Of a DNA stretch of 46,039 bases, positions 9,023 to 18,538 are shown piece after piece; positions within the stretch are counted from its first letter, which is position 1; every line of letters begins with the position of its first letter. Below the pieces are notes generated by a model, which saw only the letters and a list, made by a program, of their open reading frames with translations, was not told the DNA's origin and did not search any database. The translations under genes were made by a program, and so were the position numbers. This DNA comes from Kofleriaceae bacterium (lineage in GTDB: Bacteria > Myxococcota_A > Polyangia > Haliangiales > Haliangiaceae), in NCBI GenBank assembly GCA_019912685.1, contig JAIOII010001041.1, positions 1 to 46,039 on the forward strand, read 5' to 3'.

Positions 9023-12000
9023 GCCGCGAATACCTCGACCGGCTGCTCGACGACGAGGGCGACGACGGCGGCGAAGTTCCGCGAAAGCCGGCGCCGGGCA
9101 AGATCACGCTCACCCACCGCATTCCGGTGCAACGCCGGGCCAAACCCGGTGCGCAGCCCGCGCCGAAGGCACAACCCATCGAATCGTTCGGCTTCGTCCA
9201 GGCGTACGGCGGCGAGGTCAGGGAACCGGCCAGCGAAGCGTTTCCCGATGAGCATCCTGTGCCATGGCTCGCCGCGAAGGCCGACCAGGCGTGCCGCGAT
9301 GCATTCGACTTCGACCTCAAGCCGGTCCAGCGCGCGGTGACGGATGCGCCGAGCCACGACGCAGAGACGGTCCACGCTGCCGCCGCGCGAGGGCTCGACG
9401 CGGCGAGTCAGCCGCTGCCGCACCTCGAGCAGATCCAGCAGTCTTTCGGTGCGCACGACGTGTCACACGTCCAAGCCCACGTCGGCGGCGCTGCAGCCGA
9501 GGCAAGCGCAGCGATGGGCGCGCAGGCGTATGCGACGGGCGACCACGTCGTGTTCGCGCGCGCCCCCGACCTCCACACGGCGGCCCACGAGGCCGCGCAC
9601 GTCATCCAGCAGCAAGGTGGTGTGCAGCTCAAGGGCGGCGTCGGCGAGGCCGGCGACACGTACGAACGACATGCCGATGAGGTCGCCGACAGGGTCGTCG
9701 CTGGAGAATCGGCCGAAGCACTGCTCAATCGAGTGGCAGGCAACCAGATCGTCGGAACCCGACCGGGAAGGAGCACCCCGGTTCAGATGAAGCAAGGCGA
9801 CACGCCCGGTCCATCGGGACCGCCTGCCGTGACCGCCTTCGCCTCACCGATGACGGAGCTCGCGACGCACGCGAAGGCGGTGGTCGATGCCGCGGAGCTC
9901 GCGCTCCTTCCGCTGCACGGGGCATCGAACCCGGCCGACTCGGAGCTCAGTGCACTCAACGCGCAGCTCCGCTCGTTCGCGAGCTTCCTGCACCAACAAG
10001 GCGATGAGCGTACGGCGAGCGATGATGCCGCGCTTCAGGCGGCGCTACGAGCTGCTGAAGGTGTTCTGACGAAGGTGCGTAGCCAGGTGAAGTACCGGAG
10101 GTTCGAGGGCGAGCTACGCGAGGGAATCAAGGACATCAGCAAGGTGCTTCGCGAAAACGACGCTCGCGAAGCGAAGCTGGAGTCGCCCGCCGCGCTGGCC
10201 GCCATGGTCGACCAGAGCCTCGCGATCCTCAACGAATGGAAGACGTTCGGCGACAACCAGGAGAACATCGACCAGCTCCCGGGACTGTCGACGCGACCGC
10301 TAGCGAAGGTCATCGAGACGACCGAGGGCTGGGCTGCGCGCCTGACCTCCGACCCCCGAGCAGCCGCCAGCTTGTCGCGTGCCGTTGTCGATCAGCACGA
10401 AGTTGCCGCGACGGTGAGCGCCGAGCTGCACCAGGTCCTGAAGCAGCCGATCAGCAGCACCACGAAAGACACCATCCACGCCTACTTCGACGTCCTGGCG
10501 TTGTCGACGGAGCGGCGCGCCCGAAGCGACAAGGCGCTCGATCTCGCCCGCGCCAAGCGGCGCCGCTTGCCGCTCGATCGCGCCGAGTCGGCATTGGCCG
10601 CAGGCGAGGAGACGATGCTCCATATCGAGCAGCGCGATCCCGCTGCGGGGCGGAAGGCGCGCGCCGCACATGATTCGCTCGCGGCTCGTCACGGACGGCT
10701 CGAGGCTCAGATCGCGCGCGGCAAGTCACCGAGCCGTGGCGAGATCGACGACCTCGTGCTCGAGACGCGCGAGTACGAGTTCTTGCACCGTGTCGACCTT
10801 CTCGAGCTGCAGGCCAACCAGTCGCTGCAGGCGATCAACCAGGTCAAGAGCTCTCGAACGTCCGAGAAGGTAAAGATCCAGCGCAAGCTCGACGACCTGG
10901 TCGCCACGATGGCGGGCGTGCGCCGACGGTACAAGGAAGCCTCGGAAGCGGACTTCTACGCGAGCCCGGCCGAGGCGCGAGCCAAGAAAGCAGAGGCTCT
11001 GCGCTTCATGGAGGCTCAGCTCCAGCACCAACTTGCCTCCGAGGGCTACGACGCCGCGCTCGACGAGGCCAAGGCGGTGCTGGACGATCAGATCGTAGAT
11101 CAGTTCCTGAGCCAGCTCATCTGGACCGTCGCGCTCACGGTCTCCGGGAACTTCGTGGCTGCTGCTGCACGCGGTGCGACGACGGCGGTGGCTGCGCGTG
11201 CGGGCATGTCATTCACGAGCGGTGCGCGCGTCGCCAGCGTCGTGGCGACCATGGCGGAGGGCACGTACGGTGCCGTCACGCAGAAATACATCCAGGGAGA
11301 TCCGGGGTCGCTGACCACGTTGCTGGCGGTCAACGTGCTCACACCATTCGCGATCGACCGTGTCATGGGCCTGGCGAAGACCGCTGAGCGTGTCGGAGAG
11401 GGCGCTGCGGATGCGGCGGCGAAGTCGGAGCGCCTGCTGGACGACGCGACCAGACTCGCCAGGACCGACGATGTCGCGCTCGATGCCGACGAGCTCGTGA
11501 GCGCAGCTGCCCGCATGGATCACGCAGCAAAGAGCTCCGTATGGGTGAAGCACGGGCGCACGGGTGCGCTGGGTCTGAGGGCGGGGGCGAACCTCACCGC
11601 CGAGATGATCGTGGGCGCAGCCGTGGACTATGCAACGCGGCGGGCCATGGCCGAGGGTGGGAGGCCACCGTCCGAGCAGACGGCGGCCGAGTGGTTGATG
11701 CAGGGCGCCTCGATCGCGATCGGACGCCACCTGTCCGTGAACGTGCGCGCGATCCGGGAGCGGCTGCGCGCGGTCGAATCGGGATCCTTTGGAACCGCAG
11801 CCCGGCTGCTCAAGGCTGCCGATACCGTCGCTGCCGACGCGGGGATGCTCGAGGCGGGCGGCCCTCCCGACGCCGCGCCTGACGTCGTCAACCGCTACGG
11901 CAAGCTCCTTGCTGACGAGCAAGCCTTCTTCGAGAAGGAGCTGACGAACACGGTGGACGGCCGCGGTCGCTATGGCCGCAAGCAGCTCCTGGCTTCGCTT

Positions 12001-13437
12001 GCGAAGAACCGCCGTGCGTCGGGTGAGTTCGAGAAGCTCGCCTCGGGCGAGCTCGCCGCCGATCGCGGAGGAGATGGAGAGCCTGCGACCGCTGCGGACG
12101 GCCAACAGCCGAAGAGACCGGGCGATGTCGACCCCAATCGCGATCCCTTCTCCCGCAAGGGCCTTCGCGAGAATGCGGACGCCATCCGAGGCGGCGAGCC
12201 AGGCTACAACGCTGTCGTTGGACACGTCGCAAGCCCGATCGATGGCATCGCGATCATGCAGCGGCTCATGCGCGGCGACGCATCGGCGCTGGCCGAGATC
12301 GGTTTCGAGAGCGACGGCACGTTCGATCCGAGCACCCGCGAATGGGCCATCGGCAAGTTCGGCTCGAAGTACGTCGTCATCGCAGGCGAGCCGTCCGGCG
12401 TCGACTGGCGCCCACTCGCCGGCGTGGAGCCCATCGGTCACTCACACCCGATCGACATGTCCCGCCGGACGCTACAGGGGCGCCGGCAGCTCGACATCAA
12501 CAGAATCGTCGCCGAGGCCGGTGACGATGCCCGACTCGTCTTCTCCTCGCCCGAGGACGTGCAGTTCGCCGCGCAGCGTCGACTCGGCGAGCACACCATC
12601 GCGATCCCGTACGAGCACGCCGGAGGAACCGATATCACCCTAGCCACGAAGCAGCCTTCAGGGCGGACGCCGGCAGTTCTCGTCCTCAAGGACGCCGCCA
12701 CGCTCGCGCCTTCGGACGACGGCACGATGCGGTACACCGCCCGTGCCTTCATCAAGGCCGGCGACGCGACGATCTGGCAGGGAACTATCGACGCTGTGTT
12801 TCCTCCGGGCGGCGGCCCCCGCCTCGAGTTCAACGTTGCTCATCAGCCCGGCGCAAGGGCCGGCGCCGAGGCGAGTCCAGCCAAGACGAAGAGTGGCGAT
12901 GCGGAGAACAACGGCCAACGAAGAGGCGATTTCAGCGGGCAGGCGAAACCCGGCGGAACGGCCCGCGGTTTCGATGAGAAATCAGCCGCGATGCCACACT
13001 GGGCAGTCGAGAGTGCGAAGGACGTACCGTCGATTCGAGACGGTGCGTTCAATCGCTGGTTCAACGCGCTGAGCCTCCAGGACCTCGAAGCGTTGTGGGT
13101 CCGGGCCGACATCCGCGCAGCAATCGAGGATCGCCTCCGGCAGCCTGGTGGCCTTCACGAATGGCACCTGGTTTCCCGAACGCCGACATTCAAGCGCTGG
13201 GGTCTCACCGCGGAGGAGATCAAGGACCTGCGGACGAAGATTCCGGAGGTGAAGTTCGAGAATCCTTCTGGTCGACATGGCAAGGGAGGTTCGACGCGTG
13301 CTCACAACGAGATACTCGCCATCATCGACAGCTCTTTGAGCTATGACGACTTCGTGCGACGCCTGCGCAATTGGTCGCGTTATCGATTGAGCGGCGGAGA
13401 AGCTAAGCTACCCGGGCGCCTGGCACCAGAGGAATAG
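9019..13437 (+). CDS. DUF4157 (eCIS-core) polymorphic toxin with JAMM-like segment and nuclease-like C-terminus
   Basis: The protein has 1472 aa and starts with GTG. Residues about 134-225 form the DUF4157/eCIS-core domain: [21 protein letters not shown], then [11 protein letters not shown] and the zinc motif HEAAH (190-194), then [13 protein letters not shown] long helical middle follows with a hydrophobic part at about 694-785. Residues 1141-1144 are HSHP and 1177-1180 are SPED, matching the H-x-H-P...S-x-x-D pattern of JAMM/JAB metallopeptidases, though with a longer spacer. The last ~110 residues carry HEWH (1380-1383), G-x-HGKGG (H1420) and RAHNE (H1429), resembling His-rich HNH/EndoVII-type nuclease toxins. 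Model: N-terminal loading or trafficking domain, an internal peptidase that might free the tip, and a DNase tip. The Imm22-like gene four bases downstream supports the toxin reading. No eCIS sheath or baseplate genes are in the window. Confidence 0.8.
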   Translation: MSREYLDRLLDDEGDDGGEVPRKPAPGKITLTHRIPVQRRAKPGAQPAPKAQPIESFGFVQAYGGEVREPASEAFPDEHPVPWLAAKADQACRDAFDFDLKPVQRAVTDAPSHDAETVHAAAARGLDAASQPLPHLEQIQQSFGAHDVSHVQAHVGGAAAEASAAMGAQAYATGDHVVFARAPDLHTAAHEAAHVIQQQGGVQLKGGVGEAGDTYERHADEVADRVVAGESAEALLNRVAGNQIVGTRPGRSTPVQMKQGDTPGPSGPPAVTAFASPMTELATHAKAVVDAAELALLPLHGASNPADSELSALNAQLRSFASFLHQQGDERTASDDAALQAALRAAEGVLTKVRSQVKYRRFEGELREGIKDISKVLRENDAREAKLESPAALAAMVDQSLAILNEWKTFGDNQENIDQLPGLSTRPLAKVIETTEGWAARLTSDPRAAASLSRAVVDQHEVAATVSAELHQVLKQPISSTTKDTIHAYFDVLALSTERRARSDKALDLARAKRRRLPLDRAESALAAGEETMLHIEQRDPAAGRKARAAHDSLAARHGRLEAQIARGKSPSRGEIDDLVLETREYEFLHRVDLLELQANQSLQAINQVKSSRTSEKVKIQRKLDDLVATMAGVRRRYKEASEADFYASPAEARAKKAEALRFMEAQLQHQLASEGYDAALDEAKAVLDDQIVDQFLSQLIWTVALTVSGNFVAAAARGATTAVAARAGMSFTSGARVASVVATMAEGTYGAVTQKYIQGDPGSLTTLLAVNVLTPFAIDRVMGLAKTAERVGEGAADAAAKSERLLDDATRLARTDDVALDADELVSAAARMDHAAKSSVWVKHGRTGALGLRAGANLTAEMIVGAAVDYATRRAMAEGGRPPSEQTAAEWLMQGASIAIGRHLSVNVRAIRERLRAVESGSFGTAARLLKAADTVAADAGMLEAGGPPDAAPDVVNRYGKLLADEQAFFEKELTNTVDGRGRYGRKQLLASLAKNRRASGEFEKLASGELAADRGGDGEPATAADGQQPKRPGDVDPNRDPFSRKGLRENADAIRGGEPGYNAVVGHVASPIDGIAIMQRLMRGDASALAEIGFESDGTFDPSTREWAIGKFGSKYVVIAGEPSGVDWRPLAGVEPIGHSHPIDMSRRTLQGRRQLDINRIVAEAGDDARLVFSSPEDVQFAAQRRLGEHTIAIPYEHAGGTDITLATKQPSGRTPAVLVLKDAATLAPSDDGTMRYTARAFIKAGDATIWQGTIDAVFPPGGGPRLEFNVAHQPGARAGAEASPAKTKSGDAENNGQRRGDFSGQAKPGGTARGFDEKSAAMPHWAVESAKDVPSIRDGAFNRWFNALSLQDLEALWVRADIRAAIEDRLRQPGGLHEWHLVSRTPTFKRWGLTAEEIKDLRTKIPEVKFENPSGRHGKGGSTRAHNEILAIIDSSLSYDDFVRRLRNWSRYRLSGGEAKLPGRLAPEE

Positions 13438-13441
13438 TCAC

Positions 13442-13831
13442 ATGGAGAACGACGGCTACGTGTCACTTTGGATTAGCGAGGAAACGGACGAGGCTCGCCT
13501 GGAGGCCGCGCTCGCTGATAGCTATACCGAGGACGGAGACTGGATCCCCCCGGAGTTCGCGAAGGCATTTCACTTCGCACGATTCAATCCTTCGACACGC
13601 GAGTCAAGTGTCCTGAAGTCAGCCACAAAGTCGATCCGAGAGGCCTTGGCAGGATTCTCCTACGATTCGGTCATCGCAGAACGGTTTGCCAAGGAACTCG
13701 GCGAAGAACTCCCGCTCGAAGCGAAGTCAGTCGCACTTCTCTACAACTTCCGGTTCTCGGGAGCGCCATCCACTGCCTTGGTCGACGGTTCCACGTGGAT
13801 CTATGTTGGGTGCGTGCGATACGAGCCCTGA
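13442..13831 (+). CDS. Imm22-like immunity protein
   Basis: The protein has 129 aa and is acidic. Its N-terminal pattern VSLWISEETDEARLEAALADSYTEDGDWIPPEFAKAF, seen in parts, fits the Imm22 family, which has a beta strand with W, an acidic helix, then YTEDGD-x-IPxxF. The gene starts four bases after the toxin stop, with a purine-rich AGAGGA just inside the toxin end serving as ribosome-binding site, so toxin and immunity are translated from one message. Imm22 proteins are known partners of nuclease toxins, consistent with the neighbour's C-terminus. Its role as inhibitor of that toxin is inferred from family and position. Confidence 0.7.
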   Translation: MENDGYVSLWISEETDEARLEAALADSYTEDGDWIPPEFAKAFHFARFNPSTRESSVLKSATKSIREALAGFSYDSVIAERFAKELGEELPLEAKSVALLYNFRFSGAPSTALVDGSTWIYVGCVRYEP

Positions 13832-13843
13832 GGCAGTGCGATC

Positions 13844-15190
13844 ATGATTGACGAGCCTCCGGCCGAGACTTCGAGCGTCCGCTTCTTCACCAGTGCGGCG
13901 CTACGGCCGCATGAAGAGGTCGCCGGAGAAATGGTTCACTGGCTCCCGCGCTGGATCACGGTCGAGTACACCGGCAAGCGTCCGGTCTGCGGTGTCTGGC
14001 AATCGGCGAAGGGACAACGGCGCGTCTGTTGGTACGCACGCAAGCGTGGCGAGGAGCTCGTCCGCGCTCACCTCGAGCGTTACGGCGACGAGCCCTTCTG
14101 GATCATCGACCTGTCCACGCCCGATGGGCCGTTGACGGTCATCGAGTGCGAGCGCGACGGCAGCGCACGTGCGCTGCGCGTGTGGACGTTCGACGAGTGG
14201 CACATGCCCGTCCGCGAGGAGGAGCGGTCACCGGACGGCTTCGTCGTGATCACTCGCGAGTACGACTGCGTCCACACAGGCGTCGTGGTCGGCCTGACAG
14301 AGCGGCGTCCGGGGCTCCCCGATGTCGCGCACGAGCGGCCAATCCGGTTCCCAGTGCCGGAGCTGGCCGGAGAACCGTATCCGTGCGGTCGCACGATCAC
14401 GAACGACGGCCCACGGTTGATCGAAGCGATCGCCCAGAACCAGTACCAGGGCCGCTTCTATTCTGCGTACCAGGACGGCACCACGTGGAAGCGCGGCATC
14501 GCTACGATCGCGACGAGCCGGTACGCCTGGCCTCGCGAGATCGACCCCATCGTTGCGTTCGATGCGCAGGATGTGGCGCCACTCGTGAAAGCCGGCGAGC
14601 TCGTGCCGCGGTGGCGGGGCAACTACCCGATGTTCGGGGTGGTCGAAGCCCTCCCAGAAGGAAGATCGCTGGACGCCATCGTGGCCGATGGTCCACTCGA
14701 GCTCGCGGAAGCGCTGAGCATTGCGGTCCAGCTCGCAGGCGTTGCTCGGCGAGCACACGCCGAGGGACTCAGACTTGGCGCGTTCCGGCCCGAACTCGTC
14801 TACCTCCATCGAGAGGAGACTCGGTGGGCGCTCTCCGGTGTGGTCCCCCGCGGTCAAGCTGTCATCGACGCGACCTACTCTGGCGAGGGAATCCGAGTGC
14901 CTCCAGTCTTCCCGTGCGACTTCTCCAGCGCGAACGACACAGAGGGTCTGGCGACGCTTCTCTGGTATGCGCTGACCGGCGGGCACCCGTACGTAGCGCC
15001 CGCCGAGTTGCGAGAGCGCCGGGCCTGGGACGACTACGGGCGCGGCCGCGCCCGGCGCCAGCCGTGGACCGGCCCGCCGAGCATCGGGCCGCTGCTGGAC
15101 CGAGTGCTCTTCGAGTCCGGTCCTTCGCCGGATTTCGAGTCCTTCGTCTCCGCACTTGTCCGGCAACAGATGGTCTTACGCGAGCCATGA
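13844..15190 (+). CDS. Degenerate kinase-like protein with an unknown N-terminal domain
   Basis: The protein has 448 aa. The N-terminal ~175 residues form an unrecognised domain rich in Trp and charged residues. The C-terminal part follows the late order of a Ser/Thr kinase: a helix ALSIAVQLAGVARRAHAEGL in the place before the catalytic loop, FRPELVYLH where HRDxKPxNxL should be, then DTEGLATLLWYALTGGHPY like kinase subdomains IX-X. The catalytic Asp, the DFG motif and the P-loop are not visible, so this looks like a pseudokinase. It starts 12 bp after the immunity gene and is probably in the same operon. It might bind or regulate the toxin or its secretion; this is speculation. Confidence 0.65.
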   Translation: MIDEPPAETSSVRFFTSAALRPHEEVAGEMVHWLPRWITVEYTGKRPVCGVWQSAKGQRRVCWYARKRGEELVRAHLERYGDEPFWIIDLSTPDGPLTVIECERDGSARALRVWTFDEWHMPVREEERSPDGFVVITREYDCVHTGVVVGLTERRPGLPDVAHERPIRFPVPELAGEPYPCGRTITNDGPRLIEAIAQNQYQGRFYSAYQDGTTWKRGIATIATSRYAWPREIDPIVAFDAQDVAPLVKAGELVPRWRGNYPMFGVVEALPEGRSLDAIVADGPLELAEALSIAVQLAGVARRAHAEGLRLGAFRPELVYLHREETRWALSGVVPRGQAVIDATYSGEGIRVPPVFPCDFSSANDTEGLATLLWYALTGGHPYVAPAELRERRAWDDYGRGRARRQPWTGPPSIGPLLDRVLFESGPSPDFESFVSALVRQQMVLREP

Positions 15191-15273
15191 GGAACGTCCC
15201 AGCTGGGTACCGTCCCCAGGCGATGCGATGAGCGCCGTTGACGTTCGCGGGCGCGCAGTTCGACAATCGACCA

Positions 15274-15705
15274 ATGGCGGTCCTTGAGGTCGCAAACGCC
15301 TTGTTCGGGTTGGTCGAGTTCTACGGCAAGCTCACCGAAGGACGCGACGGCGACGCGGCCGAGCGGCGCGCGACGGTATCGCTCGTGGCCGCGGTCATGC
15401 ACCGCGAGGCCTTCGCGGTGGCTCGCTCGTATCAAGCCGACGGCGTGGAGGCGGCGGTCACGAACACGACGAGCAAGTTCGAACTGCAGATCGCCCGTGC
15501 GACGATCGAGATCGGCGTGCTCGGCGACGGCCTGCTTGTCGAGCTCGGGGGCGACCTCGGCGGCCTGGTACGGATCCGAGACCAGATCCAGCACGTGCCA
15601 CTGCCGGCGCTCGGCTTCGACGAGTCCGTCCGTCTCGGCCGCGAGCTCCTCGCCCGCCTCGTCGCTGTGCTCGAGGCGGCCCGGCGCGCCCGCGAAGAGA
15701 GGTGA
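15274..15705 (+). CDS. Hypothetical protein, mostly helical
   Basis: The protein has 143 aa from the ATG at 15274; a TTG at 15238 in the same frame would add 12 residues. Neither start has a clear ribosome-binding site. The sequence begins with an apolar helix (VANALFGLVEFYGKL), has a central helical stretch, and ends in an Arg/Glu/Ala-rich helix. There is no signal peptide and no recognised motif. It follows the pseudokinase gene by about 80 bp on the same strand and may close the toxin operon. Confidence 0.55.
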   Translation: MAVLEVANALFGLVEFYGKLTEGRDGDAAERRATVSLVAAVMHREAFAVARSYQADGVEAAVTNTTSKFELQIARATIEIGVLGDGLLVELGGDLGGLVRIRDQIQHVPLPALGFDESVRLGRELLARLVAVLEAARRAREER

Positions 15706-15737
15706 CGCTGCACGCGAGGAGGTCTGTCGGTCCGGCA

Positions 15738-16487
15738 CTATCGGACCGCGAGCATCCTCGCCTCGCGCCGCTTCAGCTCCGAGCCGCTGATGTCACCGGC
15801 CTCGACGATCGAGAACGTGCCGATCGCGCCAAGGTTGTGGGCCATCAAGCGCACAGGTGCGCCCACGCGGGGAACACGCGGCATCTCGACCTCGAGCTGG
15901 TTCGGCAGACCTTCGTACGCGTCCCACTCGAAGTCAACGACGATGCCACTGTCAGTATGGGTCCCGTCGACCTGCGTCCATGGGTGGGAATCGAGCAAGC
16001 CACGAAACCAGACGCGCAGCCTCGCCGGCGGAGGTGCCCCTGCGCCGACGGCGTCGAGGCGATCGTACACGTGAATCACGTCGACGCTCGAGGTGAGCCC
16101 ATCGCCTTCGATGCGCTTGGCGACACACCCGCGCCACCGCGAGCCTGCAGGCACCGCAGGCACGGCACGGGGAGCCTCATCGTCGTCTCGATCCGCCTTC
16201 GCAGCTGCGGTCTTCTTCGCCGATGGCTGCGCCGGCTTGATGGCGGGCGTGGTCTTCGGCATGAGCTTCGCGATCGCCCGCGTCACCTTCGATGAAGGCG
16301 ACGTACGTGCGCGTCGCTCAACAGCAAGCATCTGCTTGAGCAGGTTTTCGGCACGGGTCAGCGCAGCCTTCGTCTCGGTCCGCCGGCTCGTGTCGCGCAG
16401 CTCGCCGAGACGTTCGCGCGCCGTCTTCATGTCGGCCAGGAGCTTCATGAAGGGCCGGAGCGCAGGTGGCTTCTTCCTCTTGGTCAT
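15738..16487 (-). CDS. Hypothetical protein with Lys/Ala-rich linker
   Basis: The protein has 249 aa from MTKRKKPP; the frame is open 13 codons further upstream, but this ATG begins the charged N-terminus. Residues about 10-70 form a basic coiled-coil-like helix (KTARERLGELRDTSRR..., ENLLKQMLAVERR). A Lys/Ala/Pro-rich linker of about 50 residues follows, with a DRDDDE patch. The C-terminal ~130 residues form a mixed domain with WRGCVAK, VDVIHVYDR, LRVWFRG and HPWTQVDG. No family was recognised. It converges with the preceding gene with about 30 bp between. Confidence 0.65.
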   Translation of the reverse strand: MTKRKKPPALRPFMKLLADMKTARERLGELRDTSRRTETKAALTRAENLLKQMLAVERRARTSPSSKVTRAIAKLMPKTTPAIKPAQPSAKKTAAAKADRDDDEAPRAVPAVPAGSRWRGCVAKRIEGDGLTSSVDVIHVYDRLDAVGAGAPPPARLRVWFRGLLDSHPWTQVDGTHTDSGIVVDFEWDAYEGLPNQLEVEMPRVPRVGAPVRLMAHNLGAIGTFSIVEAGDISGSELKRREARMLAVR

Positions 16488-16598
16488 CCGTCGGCCCCAC
16501 ATCCTACCGCAGCCTCCCGGACGCACACTCGCCTGCTCGTCGAGCGCCTGCGCCGCGTCATCGCGGCCCGAGCGATGGACCGAGCTACTCTCGTCTGC

Positions 16599-17360
16599 TC
16601 AAGCAGCCGGATCATGGAGGAGCTCGAATGGGATGCCGAGGGCGCTGATCCATCGCACCGCGTCGATCCGCTGATCGGCATCGATGTCGCACTCGAGGAT
16701 CGCTCGGATGGCGGGGAACTCCGGCCAGACGAGCTCATCGCGATGGCCGCGGTTACTTCGCAGGCGAACACGCCAGCTGGCCTGCGTCGATGCTGCGAAC
16801 ACGGTCGCCTCGAAGCGGTCCGAGAGCCGTAGACCGTGCTGCGAACGAATCGCATCGAGGACGATACCGGTCGGCGCCTGGCTGCCCCAGCAGGTCTGGC
16901 CCTCCTCGAGCTCGAGCCCGTCGAGGAACGCTTCGAACGACGGGGCGAGCTCCACGACTGCGAAGCCGTCGTCGCTCTCGTCGAGGTAGACCACAGCCGG
17001 CTCCACGGACTCGCGATAGTCGAGTGCCACCCAGGAGTGTCCGTCGCCCGAGAGCATGACGGCCCACTCGGGAACCTCCCACTCACCGCGAAGGTAGGGG
17101 ACGCGAAAGAGATCGTGGACGCCACCGCCGACGCTGACGCCGGCCAGGGTTCCGACTGTCACGACGTCACCGCTGCCACCGCCCCGACGGCGAAAGCGAG
17201 ACAGCCGCAGGGTGCCACCATTGCGCACGCGCAGAAGGGCGACCAGCGCCGTCGGCAGGCGCACACCGAGCAACGTCTCGAGCCGCGCCAGATCGGCCGA
17301 GTCCAGCGGCGGCCGTGGCTCGTCCGCGTTGAGGTCGAAGTAGCAGCGAAGCTCCCGCAC
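16599..17360 (-). CDS. SMI1/KNR4 (SUKH) family protein
   Basis: The protein has 253 aa. The opening segment LARLETLLGVRLPTALVALLRVRNGG is the signature of SUKH-1 (LP-x-x-L-x-x-x-x-x-x-NGG), followed by VPEWAVMLSGDGHSWVALDYR and VVYLDESDDGFAVVELAPSFEAFLDGL, the usual strand order of the fold. SUKH proteins are frequent immunity proteins of polymorphic toxins. Here no toxin is adjacent, so it is an orphan immunity candidate or a housekeeping member. The last ~85 residues go beyond the core domain and are unrecognised. It is divergent from the gene at 17433. Confidence 0.8.
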   Translation of the reverse strand: MRELRCYFDLNADEPRPPLDSADLARLETLLGVRLPTALVALLRVRNGGTLRLSRFRRRGGGSGDVVTVGTLAGVSVGGGVHDLFRVPYLRGEWEVPEWAVMLSGDGHSWVALDYRESVEPAVVYLDESDDGFAVVELAPSFEAFLDGLELEEGQTCWGSQAPTGIVLDAIRSQHGLRLSDRFEATVFAASTQASWRVRLRSNRGHRDELVWPEFPAIRAILECDIDADQRIDAVRWISALGIPFELLHDPAA

Positions 17361-17432
17361 CGGCGCAATCGTAGCAGGTCACGTCGGATCCCAAGCTGCC
17401 ACGCCGGCCGGGCGTTGGATATCCTTTCCCGC

Positions 17433-17747
17433 ATGGATGACGCACGACGAGACTGGCTCATTGTTGAGCTACGCGCCGACGGTCTGGGGACGCGGAGATG
17501 GATCGAGGCGATGTTCCTCACCATGGTGGACACGCTGCGAGAGATCCATGTGCGAGCACGGGGTCTCTCATGGGTGTCGTTGCCGCCCGCTGAACGTCGG
17601 CGCGTCTACGAGTCCGTCATCCTGCGTATCCGCAAGAACTTCCGCGACTACGGGCGGGGCAACGAGGAGATCGCGTGGGAGCGCGTTCTCGATCTACTCA
17701 TGGAGCGTGACGACGATCTGCCCGCGCTCGGCGATCCGCTCGCATGA
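17433..17747 (+). CDS. Hypothetical 104-aa protein
   Basis: It starts at the ATG at 17433. The frame is open far upstream, but that part lies antisense to the SUKH gene and does not look like protein. The sequence is helical and charged (MDDARRDWLIVELR..., ERRRVYESVILRIRKNFRDYG), with a short apolar stretch and an acidic tail. No domain was recognised. The 72-bp gap to the divergent SUKH gene probably holds both promoters. Confidence 0.6.
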   Translation: MDDARRDWLIVELRADGLGTRRWIEAMFLTMVDTLREIHVRARGLSWVSLPPAERRRVYESVILRIRKNFRDYGRGNEEIAWERVLDLLMERDDDLPALGDPLA

Positions 17748-17861
17748 CGCGCCTCGTTCACGCTGGAGCAGTACACCGCGATCTCCCCCGGGTCCGATGA
17801 GTGACGCGGCCACGTCCCTGAGTCGCGCGAGTCGCGCAACAAGTCGACCCCGAACGGAACG

Positions 17862-18134
17862 TCAGAACGCCATCGGGATGCCCAGTTTGTCCAGCTTCCG
17901 CGCGAACCCCTCGGGGCTTCCGACCGTATGGCAGAACGTGCCATCGGCTCGCGCGTAGGAGATGACGCCACGACCATCTGGCAGGCGGGCGACGAGCACG
18001 GGGTCGCGCGCAGTCGGGACCACGCAGGTGATCACATCGGACACACCGAAGAGATCCTGCGGCGACCGCGTACGCGCGTCAGCATCCGCTACCACGAAGC
18101 GCCCCGGGCAACCGCGCATGGGGAGCAGTTTCAC
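17862..18134 (-). CDS. Hypothetical 90-aa protein
   Basis: The GTG at 18132-18134 is the likely start (residues MKLLPMRGCPGRFVVAD). The sequence alternates strands: VSDVITCVVPTARDPVLVARLPDGRGVISYARADGTFCH in parts, ending KLDKLGIPMAF. It has three Cys. The frame is open further upstream, but with Arg/Ser/Pro-rich content typical of a non-coding frame. The compact alpha/beta character suggests a real small protein; no family was recognised. Confidence 0.5.
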   Translation of the reverse strand: MKLLPMRGCPGRFVVADADARTRSPQDLFGVSDVITCVVPTARDPVLVARLPDGRGVISYARADGTFCHTVGSPEGFARKLDKLGIPMAF

Positions 18135-18295
18135 GGGGGCCAGTATGGCCGAGTTCCTCTCGAAGCGGACGCGCGAGTCCGCGTGGTGGGGCAGGGATCG
18201 CCGTCTGGTCGAGCGAGGGCGCGGACCGAGCCCGCTCGGCCGAGCGGTGGATGCAAGCGGATGCCTCCGAGGGTCGCGTCCGGTAGGATGCCCCG

Positions 18296-18463
18296 ATGAA
18301 GTGGGAACCGATTGATAGCTCCGGGAGCTGCAACATCGACCGCGCCAAGGTTCCCGGAGGATGGCTGGTACGGATGATCTCGCGAGGCCACAACGGCGAG
18401 TCCGGTCTGGCGTTCGTCCCCGATCCCCAGCACACGTGGGACGGCAAGAGCGTGAACGGTTGA
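18296..18463 (+). CDS. Small 55-aa protein
   Basis: The ATG at 18296 follows a GGTAGGA at about 18282-18288. The product begins MKWEPIDSSG and contains VPGGWLVRMISRG and LAFVPDPQHTWDG, a compact strand-turn-strand pattern that looks like a conserved small protein family seen in other proteobacteria; I recall the style but no name. It is too short to score on length alone. It faces the minus-strand genes on both sides. Confidence 0.55.
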   Translation: MKWEPIDSSGSCNIDRAKVPGGWLVRMISRGHNGESGLAFVPDPQHTWDGKSVNG

Positions 18464-18538
18464 CGGGCCCCGCATCGGACGATTCGCTGGAGCAGAATGG
18501 ACGGCTCGCGCTCGCGCGCGATCGCGGTAGGTGCGTCT

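Noticed and set aside
11209-12441. A 410-codon minus-strand frame inside the toxin gene
   Set aside because: It lies fully antisense to the toxin's helical region and has no recognisable motif or ribosome-binding site.
16836-17432. Upstream part of the plus-strand frame ending at 17747
   Set aside because: It is antisense to the SUKH gene; the true gene probably starts at 17433.
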